From NCBI GenBank assembly GCA_013153135.1, contig JAADFA010000011.1:1-26241 (forward strand): a stretch of DNA of 26,241 bases, given 5' to 3'. Position numbers and translations under genes: made by a program. Positions 15,642 through 23,647 of this stretch are shown piece after piece. The notes beneath the pieces are model-generated. The model had not been told where the DNA came from, did not search any database, and saw only the letters and a list, made by a program, of their open reading frames with translations. Origin of the DNA: Chloroflexota bacterium. Its GTDB lineage: Bacteria; Chloroflexota; Anaerolineae; Anaerolineales; DRMV01. Positions within the stretch are counted from its first letter, which is position 1. Every line of letters starts with the position of its first letter.

Positions 15642-16307
15642 ATGGGTTCGAACGGTCGCCCCTTATTTGTAGTGGTCGCGGGGAATATCGGCGTAGGTAA
15701 GTCAACCCTGGTGCGTCTGCTAGCCAAACACTTCCGCTGGCAGCCTTTCTACGAGCCCGAAGTAGATAATCCCTACCTTGCTGATTTTTACGCGGATATG
15801 CGGACCTGGGCCTTTCACTCCCAGGTCTTTTTTCTGGCGCATCGCCTGCGCCTGCATCAGCGTATTGCTGCCTACCCAGGTCCCGCGGTGCAAGACCGTA
15901 GCGTGTATGAAGATGCGGAGATCTTCGTCGAGAACCTCTATCGCCAAGGGCACCTTAGCCCACGCGATTACCGCACATACCGCGCGCTGTACGAGGCCGT
16001 GCTGGCATTCCTCCCTCCGCCAGATGCGGTGATTTACTTGCAAGCCTCGGTGCCTACGTTAATGGCACGCATCCGCCGCCGCGGGCGGACGTATGAACGC
16101 AACATCCCTGAGGCTTACCTCGCGCAGCTCAACACGCTTTACGAAACCTGGATTGCGAGCTTTCGCCTCGCACCGGTGCTCACGCTGTCCGTAGATGAGC
16201 TCGACTTCGTCACGCGGCCGGAAGATCGAGACGAAGTGCTGGCCCGGATCCAACAGTTCGTCCAACGCCATATCTCGACCCAAGCCCCCTCAACGCCCGC
16301 GGGCTGA
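15642..16307 (+). CDS. Deoxynucleoside kinase (dGK/dAK/dCK family), 221 aa
   Basis: This salvage enzyme phosphorylates deoxynucleosides with ATP. Walker A is GNIGVGKST (residues 14-22), the DRS substrate/Mg motif is at 85-87 (VQDRSVYEDAEIF), and the arginine-rich lid is near 143-153 (RIRRRGRTYER). These place it in the dCK/dGK fold family rather than thymidylate kinase. Substrate preference cannot be read from sequence; many bacterial members act on deoxyguanosine or deoxyadenosine. The ATG at 15642 has GAGGTG about five bases upstream and follows the PPDK-like gene by three bases, so the two are probably co-translated. It ends seven bases from the convergent membrane-protein gene. Confidence 0.92.
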   Translation: MGSNGRPLFVVVAGNIGVGKSTLVRLLAKHFRWQPFYEPEVDNPYLADFYADMRTWAFHSQVFFLAHRLRLHQRIAAYPGPAVQDRSVYEDAEIFVENLYRQGHLSPRDYRTYRALYEAVLAFLPPPDAVIYLQASVPTLMARIRRRGRTYERNIPEAYLAQLNTLYETWIASFRLAPVLTLSVDELDFVTRPEDRDEVLARIQQFVQRHISTQAPSTPAG

Positions 16308-16314
16308 TGCGCAC

Positions 16315-16851
16315 TCACGGCTGTAACCCGAGCAGCCCCAGCTGCCGCGCGGCCAAATACGCGCCCAAAACCAAAAGCACCAAACCCGCAAACGCGGTCA
16401 ATGGCGTTTGCAACAACGTCCCAATTACGGCTAGGAAGATAAGCCCACTTGCCGTACCCATGGGTTGGCGTAAGATTTTGCCCACGTCGTACAGCACGAG
16501 GCTGAAGCCAACCAGCCCCAAGGCCTCAACCGCGGTACGCAGGAGCGGCGTGCCCACGTTCGGGTAGGTGGTCAACAGGCTACTGACCACCAGTAACACG
16601 GCGACTGCAGCCCAACGCGCGAGACGCTGGTGCCGATAGAGGCAGAAGACCGCGAAGCCCATGGCCAGTTGGGTCAGACTCCACAAGAGGACCAACCAGG
16701 CAGAGGCCGTCGTGCCCCAATTCAACGCGATGGACATAACCATGCCGAACCCATAAAACATCAACATCAGCAGAGCTAAACCCAGGCTGCCTCGACACAC
16801 GCCCAGAGGCTGGGGGCCCTTCGGTCGTCGGGCGGATTTGCGTTTGGCCAT
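16315..16851 (-). CDS. Small multi-pass membrane protein of unknown function, 178 aa
   Basis: A basic N-terminus (MAKRKSARRPKGPQP) precedes about five hydrophobic segments spread over residues ~20-172, with only short loops. No catalytic motif is visible and I do not recognise a family. The ATG at 16851 has a near-ideal ribosome-binding site (AAGGAGGT, five bases upstream). It lies about 100 bases downstream of the transporter gene on the same strand, but a strong hairpin terminator intervenes, so it may have its own promoter; a TAGAAT at 16887-16882 is a candidate -10. Confidence 0.75.
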   Translation of the reverse strand: MAKRKSARRPKGPQPLGVCRGSLGLALLMLMFYGFGMVMSIALNWGTTASAWLVLLWSLTQLAMGFAVFCLYRHQRLARWAAVAVLLVVSSLLTTYPNVGTPLLRTAVEALGLVGFSLVLYDVGKILRQPMGTASGLIFLAVIGTLLQTPLTAFAGLVLLVLGAYLAARQLGLLGLQP

Positions 16852-16894
16852 TAGGACCTCCTTGTGGTTTACGGTGAAGCAATTCTACCGGACC

Positions 16895-16928
16895 AAACAC
16901 AAGGGGCGGGGCCAACCGACCCCGCCCC
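16895..16928 (-). terminator. Intrinsic terminator after the YeeE/YedE-type transporter gene
   Basis: Reading leftward, a perfect 9-base stem (GGGGCGGGG/CCCCGCCCC, arms 16928-16920 and 16911-16903, loop of eight) is followed by TTGTGTTT (16902-16895). It begins 27 bases past the transporter stop at 16955. Confidence 0.65.
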
Positions 16929-16954
16929 CAAGGTGTGTTCGTCCCCTCCTTGGG

Positions 16955-18568
16955 CTACTTCTTCTCGGCCATCTGATAGAGTTCTTTCTCGAGCTGGGCC
17001 ATCTCCTCCAGGCGGCCTTCCGCCTTGAGCTGCTTCAGCCGCTCGATGTACATGTCCTCCGAGGACATGCGGAGCAAGTCGGTGGGCTTGAGCTTCAGGT
17101 TGCGGGCGCCCCGCTTCATGGCCCACACGAACATGTAGCCCCAGAAGAGCACGTACAGCGCGTAGATGATGATTTGGATCGTCGGGCTCCGAGGAGCAAT
17201 GAGTGCGGGCACAAAGGTCGTGGGTGCATAGTGGCCGCTGGCCATCAGGCCATCCCAGAAGTCCCGGGCCAGGGTGTAGGGCAGGTAGCCCAGGTAGAAG
17301 AAGGGCCAGATGAGCAAGCCGGTGATATAGAGCAAGCCCGTGCGGCCGTAGTTGCGGAACTCACAACCGATCATGAAGATGGTGCCCAAACCGAGGAGCA
17401 GGCCACCGAAGATGTCCATGGTGATGGTGGTGTTCTCGCGGATCGCGGTGCCCACCTTGTGGAACTCCGCGCCCAAGGGGCCGACGTAGTTCTCCGCGAA
17501 GGCCTTGGTGGCCCAGTGGTGGCCTTCCATGATGCCGAAGCCAGCCCAGGCGATGAAGATGACCAGGCTGACCAGGAAGATGTGCAGGCTCAGCGCCGCA
17601 AAGGGCTGGTAGGACAGGAACACCGTGCGCAGGGAGAAGGGGATCCGCCAGCGGTCCGCCGCGAAGCGATCGCCCTGTTCAACCTCACGGCCCAGTTCGG
17701 GGTTGATCAGGCCACATTCGGTACCGAAGCCAGTCTTGGCCACCGAGATGCCCAACAAAGCACCGATGAGCATGAGCATCAGGATGTTGGGCAGATTCTT
17801 GGCGGTGAGCATCCCGCCATAAATCATGGTGTCTTCCAGGCTCTTAGCCCAGCCCATCTTGATGGCGTACGTGTTCCCAGCCACCGCGTTGTACAGGATC
17901 ACGAGTAAAATGATAACCATGAACGCGTACAAGACATAGCGGAGCCATTGCGGCTCATCGACCTTCTCGTCCGCGGTCAAGCCATCCACCCAACCCAGGT
18001 GCTTGGCTTGGACCACGTACCATTTGGTCTCTTGGCTCTTGAAGTATTGGGAGAGGTTGAGGTTCTTTAGGATCACGAATCCGATGAGCGCGCCGATGGT
18101 GGCGAAAAGCATCACGACCCAGCTCTTCAAGTTCATGGCCGGGAAGCCGCCCAGCAGGTGGTGCAAGGTGCAACCACCAGCCACGCGGGTGCCCCAGGCA
18201 AAGAGGAAGGCGCCCAGGGCTACGAAGAGCAGGGATTTCTTCGGATAGCGCGCCCAAATGCGGAACTCGCCCTCCAGCCACGCGAGCACAAAGGCCGCAA
18301 TCAACGCGCCAATGATCACCCACTGAATCGCGGGCTGGTAATCGGACTTCGTGGCAATAAGGCTTTTGCCGAACAGCGTGGTCTCTACACTGGCCAACAT
18401 CCGGGCCATGCCGCTGGTTACGCCGATGAACTTGTGTTTCGGATGGCCCAACGGGAGGAACAGGAAGTTGATGATCTCCGCCGTCGCGGTCAGCAGCCCA
18501 GCCGTCCACCAGGGCCACTGCCGTTTCAACCAGGAAACACCCTGGTACTCATTTTTGAACAACGCCAT
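16955..18568 (-). CDS. YeeE/YedE (TsuA)-family sulfur-compound transporter, 537 aa
   Basis: This large inner-membrane protein resembles the Sulf_transp (PF04143) family, whose characterised member TsuA takes up thiosulfate through conserved cysteines. Comparable cysteines appear here: C133 in VAGGCTLHHLLGG, C285 in GFGTECGL and C402 in IGCEFRNYGR. About eleven to thirteen hydrophobic segments are spread over both halves, with a charged C-terminal helix rich in Lys and Glu (~500-537). The ATG at 18568 follows AGGAGGT by six bases. A divergent LysR-type gene starts 138 bases away and is the likely regulator. No tusA/sirA-like partner, rhodanese or sulfur-oxidation gene is nearby, so the exact substrate (thiosulfate or another sulfur species) is inferred. 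Confidence 0.85.
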   Translation of the reverse strand: MALFKNEYQGVSWLKRQWPWWTAGLLTATAEIINFLFLPLGHPKHKFIGVTSGMARMLASVETTLFGKSLIATKSDYQPAIQWVIIGALIAAFVLAWLEGEFRIWARYPKKSLLFVALGAFLFAWGTRVAGGCTLHHLLGGFPAMNLKSWVVMLFATIGALIGFVILKNLNLSQYFKSQETKWYVVQAKHLGWVDGLTADEKVDEPQWLRYVLYAFMVIILLVILYNAVAGNTYAIKMGWAKSLEDTMIYGGMLTAKNLPNILMLMLIGALLGISVAKTGFGTECGLINPELGREVEQGDRFAADRWRIPFSLRTVFLSYQPFAALSLHIFLVSLVIFIAWAGFGIMEGHHWATKAFAENYVGPLGAEFHKVGTAIRENTTITMDIFGGLLLGLGTIFMIGCEFRNYGRTGLLYITGLLIWPFFYLGYLPYTLARDFWDGLMASGHYAPTTFVPALIAPRSPTIQIIIYALYVLFWGYMFVWAMKRGARNLKLKPTDLLRMSSEDMYIERLKQLKAEGRLEEMAQLEKELYQMAEKK

Positions 18569-18601
18569 CGTCCGACCTCCTCAAAGAGTTGCGGGCTCTA
18601 A

Positions 18602-18680
18602 AGCCCCTCATATCCATTATGGGGTAAAATGTCCCGTTCGAGTTCAGTTGGTTTTCTTATGAGGGGCTATTGGTTTTCTT
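18602..18680. promoter_or_regulatory. Operator-like region between divergent transporter and LysR genes
   Basis: Two perfect 11-base inverted arms, AGCCCCTCATA (18602-18612) and TATGAGGGGCT (18658-18668), lie 56 bases apart centre to centre. A related TATGGGG sits at 18618-18624. An 11-base direct repeat TTGGTTTTCTT occurs at 18648-18658 and 18670-18680, exactly 22 bases (two helical turns) apart. The interval is markedly more AT-rich than its surroundings. Paired phased sites fit a LysR-type tetramer that bends DNA; which repeat is the true operator cannot be told from sequence. Confidence 0.5.
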
Positions 18681-18706
18681 TAGAACTCCATTAAAACGAG
18701 GGTTCC

Positions 18707-19687
18707 ATGAGCTACCTTATTCCCCCTTGGTTGCAAGTCTTTCTCGCCGTAGCCGAGCACAAAAGCTTCAACCGCGCAGCACGCGCGTTGCTACTTTCCC
18801 AGCCCGCGGTAAGCCAACGCATTCGTCAGCTAGAAAAAGCGCTCGGGGTGCCCCTTTTTCGACGCACCCCACGCGGCGTTGAGCTCACACCCGCGGGCGA
18901 AGAGCTATTGTACTACGCGCGGCAGGTACGGCGGCTGCTTATGGTCGCGGAGAGCCGCATCACCGATCCAACCAGCACGCAACAACGGCGCTTGCTTTTG
19001 GGCATGACGCCCACGCTGACGCTCTATCGCTTGCCATTGTGGCTCAAGCACTTCCATGAGCAATATCCCCACGTGCGGGTGCAGGTGCGCACAGACACCA
19101 CACCGCGCCTGGTGCAGAGCGTACGCTACCATAACTTATATTTGGCCTTGGTTGAAGGCGAACTTCCGCACGAGCAGGGAGTGAGCTCCCTCCTCTTGGG
19201 CGAAATTCCCTTTGTCATCCTCGCGCCGGCCCAAGAGCCATGGGTGCATCACCACCAGCTGCCCCTGGAAGCACTAGATCAGCAACCCTTCATCAGTCGC
19301 CCACCCGAAGCGCAAACGCGGCGCTGGCTGGATGTGCTTTTCACAGCCAAAGGTGTACGGCCTAATCTGGTCGCGGAGTTGGACTCGCCCGAGAGCATCA
19401 AGCGCGCGGTCGCGCAAGGCGTGGGTGTAACCCTGCTCCCGCGCTGCATGGTAGAAGACGTGGACGAACGCGCGCTGCACGTCATTGAGATTACGCCTGA
19501 TCCGCCCCGCCGTTATCTCAAAGCCATCTGGCCCGCGGGCTTGCCTTTGCATCCGCTAGCCCAAGCGTTTTTACGCGCGCTGCAGCCCTTCTTCCCCACG
19601 TTGCGCGCGTGGTTCCGCGAGGGCCATGCGGCTACAGCCGAAGAACTGCGTTGGCCCGCGCCCAGCGCGCCACCACCCCTACCCTAG
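18707..19687 (+). CDS. LysR-type transcriptional regulator, 326 aa
   Basis: The N-terminal winged helix is classical (LQVFLAVAEHKSFNRAARAL then LSQPAVSQRIRQLEKALGVP and LFRRTPRGVELTPAGEELL, residues ~5-70). A linker helix and a two-lobed periplasmic-binding-like effector domain follow (~90-300), with a Pro-rich C-terminus. The effector is unknown. It is transcribed away from the sulfur-transporter gene; LysR regulators usually control their divergent neighbour, and CysB-like members sense sulfur compounds, so sulfur-responsive control is a reasonable inference. The ATG at 18707 has GAGGG four bases upstream. Confidence 0.93.
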   Translation: MSYLIPPWLQVFLAVAEHKSFNRAARALLLSQPAVSQRIRQLEKALGVPLFRRTPRGVELTPAGEELLYYARQVRRLLMVAESRITDPTSTQQRRLLLGMTPTLTLYRLPLWLKHFHEQYPHVRVQVRTDTTPRLVQSVRYHNLYLALVEGELPHEQGVSSLLLGEIPFVILAPAQEPWVHHHQLPLEALDQQPFISRPPEAQTRRWLDVLFTAKGVRPNLVAELDSPESIKRAVAQGVGVTLLPRCMVEDVDERALHVIEITPDPPRRYLKAIWPAGLPLHPLAQAFLRALQPFFPTLRAWFREGHAATAEELRWPAPSAPPPLP

Positions 19688-19695
19688 GGGCTTGG

Positions 19696-19701
19696 TATAC
19701 T
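19696..19701 (+). promoter_or_regulatory. Putative -10 for the solute-binding lipoprotein gene
   Basis: TATACT at 19696-19701 lies 28 bases before the ATG at 19730 and just after the lysR stop. No convincing -35 is visible inside the lysR 3' end. Confidence 0.3.
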
Positions 19702-19729
19702 TCTCCCACCCTTGGCCGGAGGTGCTTCC

Positions 19730-21769
19730 ATGCGCGTCGCGCGGTATATCATGGCCTTGAGCTTGCTCGCCCTCACAGGCCTGGGTTTGTGGGCGTGCAC
19801 CCGTGCATCTACAACAGCACCATCCCCAACGCCAACCCTGACCGCGCTGAGCCCGCCAACGCCCATCGTACGCGTGATCACTCCCACCGCGCCGCCGCCC
19901 CCACCGCCTGTATTGGTGGTGTGTATGGGGCGCGAGCCCCGGTCCCTCTACCCTTATGCCCATCCCACCAGCCTTGAAGCCCAAAACATCCTCGCGGCCA
20001 TCTACGAACCCGCGTTCCAACCGACCGACGACGGTGGCTGGACCTCGCCCGTGCTCGAGCGGATACCCTCCCTGGCCAACGGCGATGCACGCGTCGAAAC
20101 CGTAACCGTGCAGCTGGGCGAGCGCATGGTCGATGCCGATGGCCGGGTGACGGTGATGAAACCGGGCATCCGCTATCGCCCGCCCAAATGCCGCACGGAC
20201 GCCTGCATCCAAACTGTGCCGGAAGATGCCGAGGCCATTGAAACCGAACGCCTGGTGGTGACCTTCCGGCTGCGGGAGGATCTGCATTGGGCCGATGGTC
20301 AACCTGTAACCGCGGATGATAGCGTGTTCGCGTTCGAGCTCGAGGCACATCCCGATACCCCACGCCTCAAGTGGTACACGGACCGCACGGCTTCGTACCA
20401 GGCCGTCGACGAGCGCACCGTGGTCTGGACAGGGCTGCCGGGGTACCTCGACCCCGAGTATATGAAGCGCTTCTGGTCTCCACTCCCGCGACATCGCTGG
20501 GGAGATAAAACCCCGGCTCAACTGCTGAGCGACCCCGAGGTCAACACCCGTCCCTTAGGCTGGGGGCCATACCAAATCACCGAATGGGAACCCGGCTCCG
20601 GGCGCCTGCGCCTGACGCCCAACCCCTACTACACGCCCCAACCCTACTTCCAGGAGATCGTCGTCCGCTTTTTGGGGCACGACCCTGATGCTGCCCTCGC
20701 GCACCTGATGGCCGGGACGTGTGACGTGGTTTCGCAAACTGTGGGCCTGGAGGAGCAATGGTCGTTGCTTCTGGCCCTGGCTGAGGTTGACCAGGCCCGG
20801 GTGGATATCATCCCCAGCGCGCGGGCCTTTGAGCACATAGGCTTTATTCTGCATCCCGTTGCCCACGATGACGGGTATCAATATCGGGACCCGCCAGGAT
20901 TATTCGTCGATGCGAAAACGCGGCAAGCCTTGGCGCTATGCCTGAACCGCGAAGCCCTGGTACGCGACGTACTGCGCGGGGCCGCGCCCGTGCTGCACAG
21001 CTACCTACCCGACGACGCGCCCGGATTCAATCCCGACGTGCCCCGTTACCCCTACGACCCCGACCGCGGCCGGGAGCTGCTGGCTGAAGCCGGCTGGGTC
21101 GACGACGACGGCGATCCCACCACGCCTTTGGTCTTTCGCGGACGCAGCCGCTGGCTACCGGCCAATACCCCCCTCACGTTCACCCTGCTGACCACCACCG
21201 CGCCGCTACGCCAAACCCTGGCCGAACGAGTGAAGCAAGATTGGGCCCAATGCGGCGCGCAAGTTGAGGTGAAGACCCTGCCGCCGGATCAGCTCTTCGC
21301 GCCAGGCCCCACCGGGCCGCTCTTCGGCCGTCGAGCCCAAGCCGCGCTGTTCGCGTGGTCCATAGACCCCGTAACCGCGTGCCGCCTTTGGCTTTCCGAA
21401 GCCATCCCCGGCCCGCCCGAAACAACGGTGGGCGACGTGGCCTGGATGCCCGATGCCCTGGGACCCGATCGGGACGCGTTCGCCCTGGACTGGAACGGAT
21501 GGAATTACTTCGCGTACGCGAACCCCGATTTTGACCGTGCGTGCCGTGCCGTGCTCTTCAACCTGCCCGAAGTCGACGCGTTCCATCAAGGGCAAGCCGA
21601 AGCGCAGGCTCAGCTCATGACTGATCTCCCCTTCATCCCCTTATACCCACGCCTGCGGTTCCTCGCGTATAGCCCCCGGGTGTGCGGCCCTAAGCTGCAC
21701 CCTATGACCTTGGTGGAATGGTGGAACGTGGGCACCTGGGCTATGGATGCAGGATGCATGTCCGAGTAA
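19730..21769 (+). CDS. Family-5 (peptide/oligosaccharide-type) ABC solute-binding lipoprotein, 679 aa
   Basis: A lipoprotein signal (MRVARYIMALSLLALTGLGL then WAC) places the lipidated cysteine at C23, followed by a Thr/Pro-rich linker (~24-60). The mature part has family-5 landmarks: REPRSLYPYAHPTSLEAQNI, RLREDLHWADGQPVTADDSV, GWGPYQITEWEPGSGRLRL, the ALCLNREALVRDVLRGAAPV helix region and DPDRGRELLAEAGW. At 679 residues it is longer than typical members; an extra segment with a Cys pair (PPKCRTDACIQT, near residue 158) adds some length. The ATG at 19730 follows GGAGG by seven bases. No permease or ATPase genes are adjacent, so it is an orphan binding protein; its ligand is unknown. Lgt, encoded at 23644, would lipidate it. 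Confidence 0.9.
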   Translation: MRVARYIMALSLLALTGLGLWACTRASTTAPSPTPTLTALSPPTPIVRVITPTAPPPPPPVLVVCMGREPRSLYPYAHPTSLEAQNILAAIYEPAFQPTDDGGWTSPVLERIPSLANGDARVETVTVQLGERMVDADGRVTVMKPGIRYRPPKCRTDACIQTVPEDAEAIETERLVVTFRLREDLHWADGQPVTADDSVFAFELEAHPDTPRLKWYTDRTASYQAVDERTVVWTGLPGYLDPEYMKRFWSPLPRHRWGDKTPAQLLSDPEVNTRPLGWGPYQITEWEPGSGRLRLTPNPYYTPQPYFQEIVVRFLGHDPDAALAHLMAGTCDVVSQTVGLEEQWSLLLALAEVDQARVDIIPSARAFEHIGFILHPVAHDDGYQYRDPPGLFVDAKTRQALALCLNREALVRDVLRGAAPVLHSYLPDDAPGFNPDVPRYPYDPDRGRELLAEAGWVDDDGDPTTPLVFRGRSRWLPANTPLTFTLLTTTAPLRQTLAERVKQDWAQCGAQVEVKTLPPDQLFAPGPTGPLFGRRAQAALFAWSIDPVTACRLWLSEAIPGPPETTVGDVAWMPDALGPDRDAFALDWNGWNYFAYANPDFDRACRAVLFNLPEVDAFHQGQAEAQAQLMTDLPFIPLYPRLRFLAYSPRVCGPKLHPMTLVEWWNVGTWAMDAGCMSE

Positions 21770-21812
21770 GGTGCGATGGACACAGCCGGATGCATGCCAA
21801 TGCCAATGTTGG

Positions 21813-21905
21813 TAGAGCCGCGGGAACGCGTGGCAGGCAGCGAGCATAGCGGGCGAGTTCCGCCGCCCGCGGGCAGGGGCTTCTGCTGCAGGTTTTGCCT
21901 GCACC
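21813..21905 (+). repeat. Dispersed hairpin repeat, copy C (partial)
   Basis: This copy has GCGAGCATAGCGGGCGAGTT, a hairpin with arms GCGGGCG (21849-21855) and CGCCCGC (21864-21870), then GGGGCTTCT and TTTTGCCTGCACCC (21893-21906), matching the right half of copy B. The left-half hairpin of the family is missing or badly degraded. It sits between the lipoprotein gene and the polyprenyl synthase promoter. Confidence 0.65.
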
Positions 21906-21943
21906 CGACATCGCACCGTCCGGTGGCGGCGCTCGTTTCGCGG

Positions 21944-21949
21944 TACAAT
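21944..21949 (+). promoter_or_regulatory. Putative -10 for the polyprenyl synthase operon
   Basis: TACAAT at 21944-21949 lies 46 bases before the TTG start at 21996. No good -35 is seen; the upstream sequence is the GC-rich end of repeat copy C. Confidence 0.35.
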
Positions 21950-21995
21950 TTGGGTGTTACTTAGGTCCAATCTAAAAAGGTAGGGAGATATCACA

Positions 21996-22970
21996 TTGCC
22001 ACCGCTGTCCTTTGTTCAACGGGTAGAAGCTGAGCTGGCTCAGGTCGAAGCCTTGTTGGCCGCTCAGGCGGATGGCTACCATCCGGACTTGCAGGCCGCG
22101 CTGCACCATTTGCTGCAAGCCGGGGGTAAGCGCTTACGGCCCGTGGTCGCGTTGCTCATGGGAAGGCTCCTGGCCGCCCCCCTGGACCGACTTATTATCT
22201 TGGCCGCAGCGTTGGAAATGTTGCACACCGCAACCCTGGTACACGATGACTTGATCGATGGCGCGTTGCTGCGCCGCGGGATCCCCACGCTCAACGCGAA
22301 ATGGTCCCCTGCAGCCACGGTTCTCACAGGCGACTTCCTCTTTGCTCGCGCGGCCAAGCTGGCTACCGACACCGGCTCGCTGCACGTGATGGATTTATTC
22401 ACCCGCACTCTGGCTATCATCGTGGACGGCGAAATTCGTCAGCTATTCGAAGGCGGGGCCTACACCACACTCGAGCAATACGAACGACGAATTTATGCCA
22501 AAACCGCGTCCATGTTTGAACTGGCCACAGCTGCCGCGGCCAGCCTCGCGGGCTATCAACCTGATGATGCTGCCTACGAAACTGCGCGGCAGTATGGTTA
22601 TCACATCGGTATGGCCTTCCAGATCGTGGACGACATCCTGGACTACGTTGGGGATAGCCGTCAGGTTGGCAAGCCCGTTGGGAACGACTTGCGAAACGGA
22701 CTTATCACCCTGCCGGCGCTGTACTATATGGAAACTCATCCCGACGACCCAGACCTGCAAACAGTACTGCAGGAAGGCCATCTGTTCGATGAAGAACGAC
22801 TGCGCGCGTTGGTTTCACGCATTCGCGCGAGCGATGCCATCGCCCGCGCGAGTGCAATGGCCCGCGAGCACATTGCACAGGCCCGCCGCGCGCTCGAAAG
22901 CCTACCACCCCGACCGGAACGGGACGCGCTGGCCGAGCTGGCCCAATACGTGACCGAGCGCACCTTCTAA
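21996..22970 (+). CDS. Trans-polyprenyl diphosphate synthase (likely long-chain), 324 aa
   Basis: The enzyme adds isopentenyl diphosphate units to an allylic primer. GGKRLRP (residues 43-49), the first Asp-rich motif DDLID (84-88) and the second, DDILD (212-216), are intact. The residue five before the first motif is A79; a small residue there typically permits long products (quinone side-chain length), so a C30-C50 product is inferred rather than FPP/GGPP. The start is TTG at 21996, eight bases after AGGGAG; no in-frame ATG fits the family N-terminus. It leads a run of envelope genes (phosphatidyltransferase, lgt). Product length needs structure or assay evidence. Confidence 0.92.
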   Translation: MPPLSFVQRVEAELAQVEALLAAQADGYHPDLQAALHHLLQAGGKRLRPVVALLMGRLLAAPLDRLIILAAALEMLHTATLVHDDLIDGALLRRGIPTLNAKWSPAATVLTGDFLFARAAKLATDTGSLHVMDLFTRTLAIIVDGEIRQLFEGGAYTTLEQYERRIYAKTASMFELATAAAASLAGYQPDDAAYETARQYGYHIGMAFQIVDDILDYVGDSRQVGKPVGNDLRNGLITLPALYYMETHPDDPDLQTVLQEGHLFDEERLRALVSRIRASDAIARASAMAREHIAQARRALESLPPRPERDALAELAQYVTERTF

Positions 22971-23008
22971 CCCCGCGCAACGCCGTCCTTGGGAAGGAGG
23001 TCACTTCC

Positions 23009-23647
23009 ATGACGTCGCGTCCATCCACTTCGCCCGCGCCGGTCACGCTGACCGACCGAGCCCGCCGCACCTTCGCGGGCGTGCTCAACCGCGCTGCCCG
23101 CGTGTTCGTACGCTTGGGCATCCATCCAAACGTCATGACCCTTACGGGTGTATTCGGCAACTTCATCGCGGCTTACTTCCTCGCGCAGGGGAACTGGCGC
23201 ATCGGTGGCGGTCTGGTGATCGTGATGGGCGCGTTCGACGCGCTGGATGGTGCCATGGCTCGCTTGCGAGGCGAGTCCAGCGCATGGGGCGCGTTCGTGG
23301 ATTCGGTCTCGGACCGCTATTCTGAGCTGGCCATCTTTTTCGGCCTGCTGTGGCACTATGCCCAGCAGGGCGACGCAGTCGGCGTGACGTTAGCCTATAT
23401 CGCGGCCGCGGGCTCGGTGCTGGTGTCCTACGTGCGGGCACGCGCTGCCTCCTTGGGGTGGGACGTCAAGGTCGGCGTACTCTCGCGCTTTGAGCGCTAC
23501 TTGGTCCTCGCGCCGACCCTGGCCGTAGGTCTGCCCAAGTTAGGCATGACCATCGTCGCGCTCGGGGCCCACTTCACCGCGTTGCAACGCATCGCGTACA
23601 TGCGCCGCATGGTGCGCCAAAGCTCGCGACGAGGAGACCAAAAGTGA
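23009..23647 (+). CDS. CDP-alcohol phosphatidyltransferase family protein, 212 aa
   Basis: This membrane enzyme transfers a phosphatidyl group from a CDP-lipid to an alcohol. The full signature DG-x2-AR-x8-G-x3-D-x3-D is present: D80-G81, A84-R85, G94, D98, D102. Four to six membrane segments surround it. The later segment GVLSRFERYLVLA resembles the R-x-ER region seen in (archaetidyl/phosphatidyl)inositol-phosphate synthases as well as PgsA, so the acceptor could be inositol phosphate or glycerol phosphate. The ATG at 23009 has AAGGAGGT seven bases upstream. The stop overlaps the lgt GTG start by four bases (GTGA), so the two are translationally coupled. Confidence 0.9.
   Translation: MTSRPSTSPAPVTLTDRARRTFAGVLNRAARVFVRLGIHPNVMTLTGVFGNFIAAYFLAQGNWRIGGGLVIVMGAFDALDGAMARLRGESSAWGAFVDSVSDRYSELAIFFGLLWHYAQQGDAVGVTLAYIAAAGSVLVSYVRARAASLGWDVKVGVLSRFERYLVLAPTLAVGLPKLGMTIVALGAHFTALQRIAYMRRMVRQSSRRGDQK

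Noticed and set aside
16838..17908. 356-codon rightward open frame opposite the sulfur transporter
   Set aside because: Its translation is rich in His, Gln, Glu and Asp with no domain, the typical mirror of a membrane-protein gene that has clear motifs and a good ribosome-binding site.
19679..20521. 280-codon leftward open frame opposite the binding lipoprotein
   Set aside because: Antisense to clear family-5 motifs; low-complexity translation and no ribosome-binding site.
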